Source: a virus
Virus record (IMG/VR): IMGVR_UViG_3300020437_000005
Coordinates: 1 to 64,000 of that record
Length of the DNA: 64,000 nucleotides
Strand: one strand, 5' to 3'
Position 1 is the stretch's first letter. Each line of letters starts with the position of its first letter. Below the pieces are notes generated by a model. That model searched no databases and was not told the DNA's origin. It worked only from the letters and a program-made list of their open reading frames with translations. Shown here piece by piece: positions 58,501-64,000 of the stretch. The position numbers and the translations under genes are program-made.

Positions 58501-61500
58501 GACTCATTCAAGTTGTCGAGGATAAACACTGAGTTGAAATCTGAGAGAGAAGATTATTTTTATAGAACTGGTCAATATGAAAATTTAACAAGTTCTGGCA
58601 TAGGAACACATGTTTTCAATTATCAAGATATTTCTGTAAAGTTAGTAGGGAAAGTCGGAATATCTCCCATCAATAATGAAACTTTCGAGGCCAAGATTGA
58701 ACCAATTTTCCGAGGAGAAGTAACATCATTATACTTATCAAATGGTGGAGTTGGTTATGGATCGTCTGAGGTCATAAACTTTGAGAGACCCCCAGAAATA
58801 AGATTAGAATCTGGATATGGGGCTCAAGTTAAACCTATTATAAGAAATGGGAGTATAGTACAGATTATAATACTGAATTCTGGTAAAAATTATACTCACT
58901 CGCCAGATTTGAATATCGTTGGTAGTGGTGTTGGTGCTGTTTTAGTGCCCATTATAGTAGATGGGAAATTATCATCTATAAAGATAAACTCGGGTGGATT
59001 TGGATATGATCAAGAAACATTTATAAACATTTTATCTTCTGGTCAAGGAGCAAGTTTTAAACCAGTACTACAATCTTGGAGAATAAATCTTTTCGAGAAA
59101 AACTTTTCAAGAGTATCTGATGACGATGGTTACATCACTGAAGGTGTGAATAAAAATCTAGGACTTCAATATTCTCACATATATGCCCCTAGAAAATTGA
59201 GGGAATCCGTATTTTCAGTTGATCAAGATGGAAAAATTTTATATGGCAAAAAAGATTTAAAACGTGTCAATAGTTTAGAAGTAAAGTCAACGGATCACTC
59301 ACCAATTATTGGATGGGCTTATGATGGAAATCCAATTTATGGTCCTTATGGATTTGCAACAAAATCTGGTGGAATTGTTCTTCAAATGAAATCTGGATAT
59401 GATATTGATTTAAAAGAATCAAGACCCCCAATATCTTTGTTCCCAGAAGGATTTTTTGTAGAAGACTATTCTTATCGTTATGTTGCAGGTGAAGATATTC
59501 TTGATGAAAATAATGGAAGATTTTGTGTCACTCCAGATTTTCCTGAAGGAACGTATGCCTATTTTGCAACTATTAACGATAGTTCTATAGATTCTTCTGG
59601 ACCATTTGCAAAATACAGAAGACCTACTTTCCCATACTTAATTGGAAATAATTATAATGACAACCCAATCGATTTTAATTTTCAGAGCGAATCGAATCAA
59701 GATTATATTGATATAAATGATGAGAATTGGTGTAGGATTATAAATCCATACAATTTAATTGAAGACGATATTCAATATGATTATCTTTACATACCAGAAA
59801 ATTTATCACAAAAATCAACTATAAATTTCACATCTAATGGAAGCATAGATTCTATAGGAATTACCAGTGCAGGAGATTTTTATCAAATCGGAGATTCGGT
59901 CTCGTTTGAGGATAAAAGTATATCTGGGAACAGAGTGTCTGCAAAGATCTCAAGAGTTGGCGGCAAACAAGTAAACAATATTAGTGTAGCTACGAGTAGT
60001 ATTGGAAATGTTGAAATATACCCATCATCAATACGAGGAGAGTACGTATTATACACTCCGAGTCCACATGAGTTTAAGAATAACGATGTCATTACAATTT
60101 CTGGAATATCCACGACAACAACTAAAATTGAGGGGACATATAAAGCAAACGTAAAGAATAATCTTTTATTCTTGGTCGGATCTGGGGAAAATATTGAAGG
60201 AATCGAATCATCAACATCAACAGGATTAGTAACATACCTTAATGTTTCTGGAGATCTGACATATCCAAATATTAGAGAAAATGATATTCTTAGCATCGGA
60301 TCTGAAAAGGTCAAAGTCTTGAATATTGATCGAAAACTATCAAGAATAAGAGTCTTAAGAGGTATTGATGACACCGTTGGATCTTCACATCCACCATTTG
60401 AAGAAATTTTAGAAGTTTCTAAAAAAATAATCATAAAATCAAAATCAAACGAGGGAGTTGATTATAAACTCAATAAAGAGTTATATTTTGATCCAAACGA
60501 ATCAATTGATTTGGGTACAAACTCAATATACATAGAAGATCATAATCTTAATACAGGGGATGTATTAACGTACTCTTCAAATACTGGAAGTCCAATAGTA
60601 GTTTCTAGAGAAGAAAACCTCTCTTCCCCAACTCCCCTTTTAGACCAACAGGAAGTTTTTGTTGCAAAAATAAACAAAGACTTTATTGGCATTTCTACAG
60701 TTAGAGTTGGTCGAGATCTTTCTGATACTTTTGTTGGTATCGCAGAAACTCATAGGGATTCCAGAACTCTATATTTCTCTGGAATTGGAACAGGAGTTTA
60801 TCATAGTTTTTCTACAAATTATAAAGTCAATACAGGAAAAATTGCAAGAAATATTGTTACAGTAGCTACTGCTCAGACGCATGGATTAATGGATGGCCAT
60901 GATGTTTTTATTGACGTTAATCCATCAACACCAACAACATTCTCTGTTAAGTATAATGATTATAATAGAAGAGTTATTATAAATCCCAAAGAATTTTCTT
61001 CTGAGGATGTCAATATAAATGATGATACTATAACCATAACAAGTCATGGATTCTCTACCGGAGAAAAGGTAATATACACCTCAACATCTCCTTCGCAAGG
61101 TCTCGAAGATAATGGTATTTACTATGTCATATCTGTGGACGATAATATTTTTAAATTAGCATCTAGTTATGAAAATTCTAAAAATATTAATCCAGTGGCT
61201 ATTAGAATATTAGAAGCATCTCCTGGATCAATCAATCCAATAAATCCACAAATAAAAGTATATAAAAATTCTACAGCAATTTTTGACTTATCTGACAGTT
61301 CATTATCATATTCAAATCTTTCAGCATTATATCCAGCTTTTGAGTTTAATGTATACTCCGATAATAGTTTTACAAAAAAATGGAATAAAGTCGAAAGTGG
61401 GACATCATTTAATATTAAAAAAATAGGATCGATAGGAGTCACTACAGACGCTAGAGTTATTTTGACTGTGAACGATCAAATCCCAGAGACTCTATATTAT

Positions 61501-64000
61501 AAATTAGATCCGGTATTCGAAAGTAATCTTCCAGAAGAAAAACAAAGTGTGGTCATAGACTTAGAAGTTACTTCTGGATCTGAAATAAAATCAGTATCTA
61601 GTCAATATAACGGTCAACATGTAATTTCTATTAAATCACCAACAGAGTTCACTTATACTCTCGATAAAACTCCAGAAAGAGTATCTTATGCGTCTTCAAT
61701 ATCAAATATTTCATATACAACAACATGTACTGATGCCTATGGTCCAATATCTGAGATAGATATAAAAAATTCTGGAGGCAACTATAGTTCTTTACCGGGG
61801 ATATCTACAATAACTTCAGCATTTGGAGTTGATGCTGTTATTGAAGCTTCTAGTAAAACAATTGGTAAAATTAAAAAGATATCAATTGACAATATTGGAT
61901 ATAACTTCCCTTCAGATAAAACACTGAGTCCGTCTGTAATGATGCCTCAGATAGTTAAAATTGATCCCCTGTATTCTATAGAATCTATAGGAATTTCTTC
62001 TGTTGGCAAGGGATATGTTAGCTCACCAGATCTAATTGTTTTAGATAATAGAACAAATACTGTAGTCTCAGACTTGGATCTTAAGTATTCTTTGGGAGAT
62101 TCTGAAGTATCAATTCTTAAAAATACTAATGGAATAAGTAACCTAATTCCAACAATAATTCCAACAAAGAATAGTAATGGTGTAGGAATTAGTTCATTAT
62201 CATACAATCTCAATAATAAAGATGTAACGGTAACATTATCATCAGGATTCAGTGATACAAATTCCTTCCCATTTAAAGTAAATGATAAGGTTCTAATTGA
62301 AAATGTCAGTATTGGTGTTGGGTCTACCGAAAGAGGATATAATTCAGAAAATTACAACTATCAGTTGTTTACCATCACTTCTACAGACGAGAATATTGGT
62401 GGTATAGGAACAGTAACTTATAGTATGTCAGAATTTTTTGAGGGAACCAATGATACCCCAGGATTATTTGATGATATTAATTCTGTAGGAAGAATTATAC
62501 CACAAAAACACTTCCCCACCTTCAATATAGTATTGAAAAATAATCAGTATTTTACTGACGAATCTGTAAGATCGGATTCAGCAACTGGACTTATAAATGG
62601 GTGGGATCCTAAAACAGGTATTCTGAGGATCTCATCAAAAGAAAACTTTGTTGTTGGAGAAATTATTGAGGGAGTAACATCGAAAACTAAAGGGATTGCA
62701 AAAAATGTAGAATATCCATATTCATACTTCAATTTAAAAAGTACCTCAACAGTGGTTGATGGTTTGCAAGTAAAATCCGGATTTTTGAATGAAAATACCC
62801 AAAGAATTCAAGATGGTGATTACTATCAAAAGTTCTCATACTCTTTAAAATCTAGAATTGATTATGATACTTGGAATGATCCTGTTTCGATATTGAATCA
62901 TAGTGTTGGATATAAGAAATTCTCAGATTATCAACTGGAATCTTCTCCAGATAATAAAACTTCTTTGGTCGTTGGACTTTCAACAGATTTAACATCATAT
63001 GAAACTATTAATGATTTGGTAGGAGTAGCCAATCTAAATTGTGTTTATGATTTTGATTTGGTGAAGGAAAATTCTTTAACCATAAATTCAAATACAATAT
63101 CTAATGAAGTTATCTTTGCAAATAGAATTATTACAGACTTTTCAGAATCTGTTGGAAATAGAGTTCTTTCAGTTGATGATGTAAGTAGCACTTTCAACAG
63201 TAAACCAAGACCAACAACATTTAGCATCATTGATAAGTTTGATTCTAGAGAAAAGAGAGCACGCAAATATATTACATATGTCAAGGATAGGAGATTTACT
63301 CAACAAAGACAATTAATGATTATCGATCTTATTAATGATCGATCATTTGGATATATGAATCAATATGGAAAGGTTGGGACATCTTACGATCAAGGATTCT
63401 TCGATTTTACTATGTCCGGAAACGAAGGTCAGGTACAATTCTTTCCCACAAAGTTCTCCATCAATGATTATGATATTACTAACATATCATACAATCTGGA
63501 TGATAACTTACTCGGCGCTGGAAATACTGTTATTGGACAATCTATTATAGAAACCAGTAGTACTGCTATTTCTTATGGACATTCATCAAGGATTGTTGGT
63601 ATTGATAGTGGATATAAATCCGCAAAAGTCCTTGTTCAAATATCACCAAACTCATATGAGGGAGATGAATTTGAATTTACTCAACTCAATATTGTTCACA
63701 ATGGAAGCGAGGTTTCTATTTTAGAATATGGCCAATTGACTACAAGTTCCAGTCCTCATGCAACATCTGGATTTGGTACTTATTTTGCATACTTGAGTGA
63801 ATCGAGTTTAAATGTAGATTTTATTCCAAATGCTGTTGGTGTCGGATCTACTGGAGTAATTAATACAATTACTGTGGGACTTGCCAACTCAACTTCAAAT
63901 CAATCAGAATCGGTAGATATGAAGCACTCTAGAATAGAATCTAGGATAACAACAATCCCATCTTCTATCTTGCCAGAAGAAAACGTAATATCAGAATATC
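55534..64000 (+). CDS. Very large baseplate-associated protein (gp7 position), 3' truncated by window
   Basis: The frame is open for 2822 codons and still open at the window edge. It starts MSEKRIQFNNIVHNQLPTYV, an arrangement I associate with the large structural protein next to gp6 in marine T4-like phages, in the position of T4 gp7. It consists of many beta modules of the type SGFDYxxxP then GGNGEGAKA or GSGVGA. At residues ~1255-1345 it contains a YHYH-like domain (HSPIIGWAYDGNPIYGPYG, then EGTYAYFATI), and the distal part carries YITYVKDRRFTQQRQLMIID. Expected role: a bridge in the outer wedge that may contact fibres. It is far longer than T4 gp7 (1032 residues), so identity with gp7 is by position. 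Confidence 0.85.
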   Translation, partial: MSEKRIQFNNIVHNQLPTYVRNDFPLISEFLKQYYIAQEYQGAPIDLIQNIDKYIKLDNITNLSYSAKLASNIDFDDTIITVDATESYTGTNQFPDSYGLLKIGNEIITYTGKTDFSFTGCIRGFSGVESYRGEVNPEELVFKSTEASSHESGSEIVNLSCLFLKEFLTKTKIQLIPGLENREFTQNLNENIFIKNAKDFYLSKGTDRGFEVLFKSLYNEEVKIIRPSEFLSTPSNAQYKITDNLIVEPIEGNPNDLKDRTLYQGSYGKNINYAYAPITDVEEVRVGVGETYYKLKLDAGYNRDIGVRGAIYGEFSVYPKTQVIDRVSSGSTVITVDSTVGFDCPGELYLTYDDESIGIVSYTSKSLNQFFNCTNVSGTILDKSVVGINTFACASFDDQEIKVRINSVLNEINFSDNSRYYKSGDVAQIKTLGASVDNALTKNWFYNVSPIYKVKNIVLVDSSDNTYRVNLNVDHYFKLGDIGTITSNDGISKYSSIIDIPSSKSIVIKGQGNLSLTKRYTFKRNLLKLSSSFFPESSFYTTNVQNVYQSKVDRDEYIIASPSIPHYESQPIETSDRSVTFSGVFFGEELKISSGKDHGFYTGDAVYYVPEKIITTTTDDDGQEVTNTAISSSLFNEDSGGEGLYFVKRISSTTIKLSRSRTNIYKSEFISIDSPLTVRNNSIKPFKLKSKTLESQKIFRKILKPTNNGSVFKTDPGFTGILINGVEILNYKSNDFINYGKINTIDILSSGFDYDVINPPPVKIEDPVGVGAEGFVSLSGSLREIRILDSGFDYEEIPKISITGGNGEGAKAFANMKLINHSLSFDSQSQVNVDISSSTIGFSTYHKFRNSEKVIYTTNNQNPIGGLVPNESYFVSVQDNFSVKLHKNLEDAISGINALSLLSFGVGIHELKSFNKKSVVESINIVSPGSKYQNKKRSIEPVGINTSLNTINIKNHDYDTGEIVKYTCEGNAVGGLSIDTEYYLTKVDDDSFKLSRINTELKSEREDYFYRTGQYENLTSSGIGTHVFNYQDISVKLVGKVGISPINNETFEAKIEPIFRGEVTSLYLSNGGVGYGSSEVINFERPPEIRLESGYGAQVKPIIRNGSIVQIIILNSGKNYTHSPDLNIVGSGVGAVLVPIIVDGKLSSIKINSGGFGYDQETFINILSSGQGASFKPVLQSWRINLFEKNFSRVSDDDGYITEGVNKNLGLQYSHIYAPRKLRESVFSVDQDGKILYGKKDLKRVNSLEVKSTDHSPIIGWAYDGNPIYGPYGFATKSGGIVLQMKSGYDIDLKESRPPISLFPEGFFVEDYSYRYVAGEDILDENNGRFCVTPDFPEGTYAYFATINDSSIDSSGPFAKYRRPTFPYLIGNNYNDNPIDFNFQSESNQDYIDINDENWCRIINPYNLIEDDIQYDYLYIPENLSQKSTINFTSNGSIDSIGITSAGDFYQIGDSVSFEDKSISGNRVSAKISRVGGKQVNNISVATSSIGNVEIYPSSIRGEYVLYTPSPHEFKNNDVITISGISTTTTKIEGTYKANVKNNLLFLVGSGENIEGIESSTSTGLVTYLNVSGDLTYPNIRENDILSIGSEKVKVLNIDRKLSRIRVLRGIDDTVGSSHPPFEEILEVSKKIIIKSKSNEGVDYKLNKELYFDPNESIDLGTNSIYIEDHNLNTGDVLTYSSNTGSPIVVSREENLSSPTPLLDQQEVFVAKINKDFIGISTVRVGRDLSDTFVGIAETHRDSRTLYFSGIGTGVYHSFSTNYKVNTGKIARNIVTVATAQTHGLMDGHDVFIDVNPSTPTTFSVKYNDYNRRVIINPKEFSSEDVNINDDTITITSHGFSTGEKVIYTSTSPSQGLEDNGIYYVISVDDNIFKLASSYENSKNINPVAIRILEASPGSINPINPQIKVYKNSTAIFDLSDSSLSYSNLSALYPAFEFNVYSDNSFTKKWNKVESGTSFNIKKIGSIGVTTDARVILTVNDQIPETLYYKLDPVFESNLPEEKQSVVIDLEVTSGSEIKSVSSQYNGQHVISIKSPTEFTYTLDKTPERVSYASSISNISYTTTCTDAYGPISEIDIKNSGGNYSSLPGISTITSAFGVDAVIEASSKTIGKIKKISIDNIGYNFPSDKTLSPSVMMPQIVKIDPLYSIESIGISSVGKGYVSSPDLIVLDNRTNTVVSDLDLKYSLGDSEVSILKNTNGISNLIPTIIPTKNSNGVGISSLSYNLNNKDVTVTLSSGFSDTNSFPFKVNDKVLIENVSIGVGSTERGYNSENYNYQLFTITSTDENIGGIGTVTYSMSEFFEGTNDTPGLFDDINSVGRIIPQKHFPTFNIVLKNNQYFTDESVRSDSATGLINGWDPKTGILRISSKENFVVGEIIEGVTSKTKGIAKNVEYPYSYFNLKSTSTVVDGLQVKSGFLNENTQRIQDGDYYQKFSYSLKSRIDYDTWNDPVSILNHSVGYKKFSDYQLESSPDNKTSLVVGLSTDLTSYETINDLVGVANLNCVYDFDLVKENSLTINSNTISNEVIFANRIITDFSESVGNRVLSVDDVSSTFNSKPRPTTFSIIDKFDSREKRARKYITYVKDRRFTQQRQLMIIDLINDRSFGYMNQYGKVGTSYDQGFFDFTMSGNEGQVQFFPTKFSINDYDITNISYNLDDNLLGAGNTVIGQSIIETSSTAISYGHSSRIVGIDSGYKSAKVLVQISPNSYEGDEFEFTQLNIVHNGSEVSILEYGQLTTSSSPHATSGFGTYFAYLSESSLNVDFIPNAVGVGSTGVINTITVGLANSTSNQSESVDMKHSRIESRITTIPSSILPEENVISEY

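Noticed and set aside
59883-60434. 183-codon minus-strand frame opposite the large baseplate gene
   Set aside because: The sense frame is continuous and has clear protein character. The antisense product has no motif and no promoter.

Overview
The window reads as part of the genome of a T4-type tailed phage of marine cyanobacteria (a Synechococcus/Prochlorococcus myovirus). The evidence is the T4 baseplate pair gp25-gp6 followed by a very large baseplate protein, T4-style late promoter motifs (ATAAATA or CTAAATA) 20-30 bases upstream of many structural genes, a DUF4385 protein, a UvsW-like helicase, and many small proteins of kinds I know only from marine T4-like cyanophages. Every gene is on the + strand. 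I see no photosynthesis gene, tRNA, integrase or CRISPR array.

Region 1 (1-35794) is a late structural block of adhesin and tail-fibre-like proteins. It opens with the 3' end of a modular fibre gene. Then come an Asp-box beta-propeller protein, two small virion-type proteins, two fibre-like proteins, two short coiled-coil proteins, and another fibre-like protein. Next is an unbroken 16.7-kb gene for a 5562-residue repeat protein ending in an S74-type intramolecular chaperone, then four small structural proteins and a 1793-residue modular fibre protein related to the truncated one at the left edge.

Region 2 (35.8-41.4 kb) is a dense run of small genes, often joined by ATGA or TGATG overlaps and starting from consensus host-type sigma-70 promoters. 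It holds a DUF4385 protein and a secreted glycine-zipper protein. Region 3 (41.4-42.2 kb) holds a promoter-structured RNA-terminator unit and a highly basic protein whose N terminus resembles the T4 capsid-targeting sequence. Region 4 (41-50 kb) contains a helicase, a ligase-like nucleotidyltransferase, an HExxH zincin and many small unknown genes. Ten copies of one 37-bp intergenic element, each just upstream of a gene or operon, make this look like a regulon. Region 5 (49.3-51.2 kb) has strong sigma-70 promoters, one with a palindrome over its -35 box.

Region 6 (51.2-64.0 kb) leads from a GT-A-like glycosyltransferase through conserved small cyanophage proteins to baseplate genes gp25 and gp6. 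It ends in an 8.5-kb open frame, still open at the window edge, for a gp7-position baseplate protein with an embedded YHYH-like domain.

Family names come from recognising motifs in translated sequence; no database search was run. Where several starts were possible I chose by ribosome-binding sites, overlaps with the previous stop, and promoter position.
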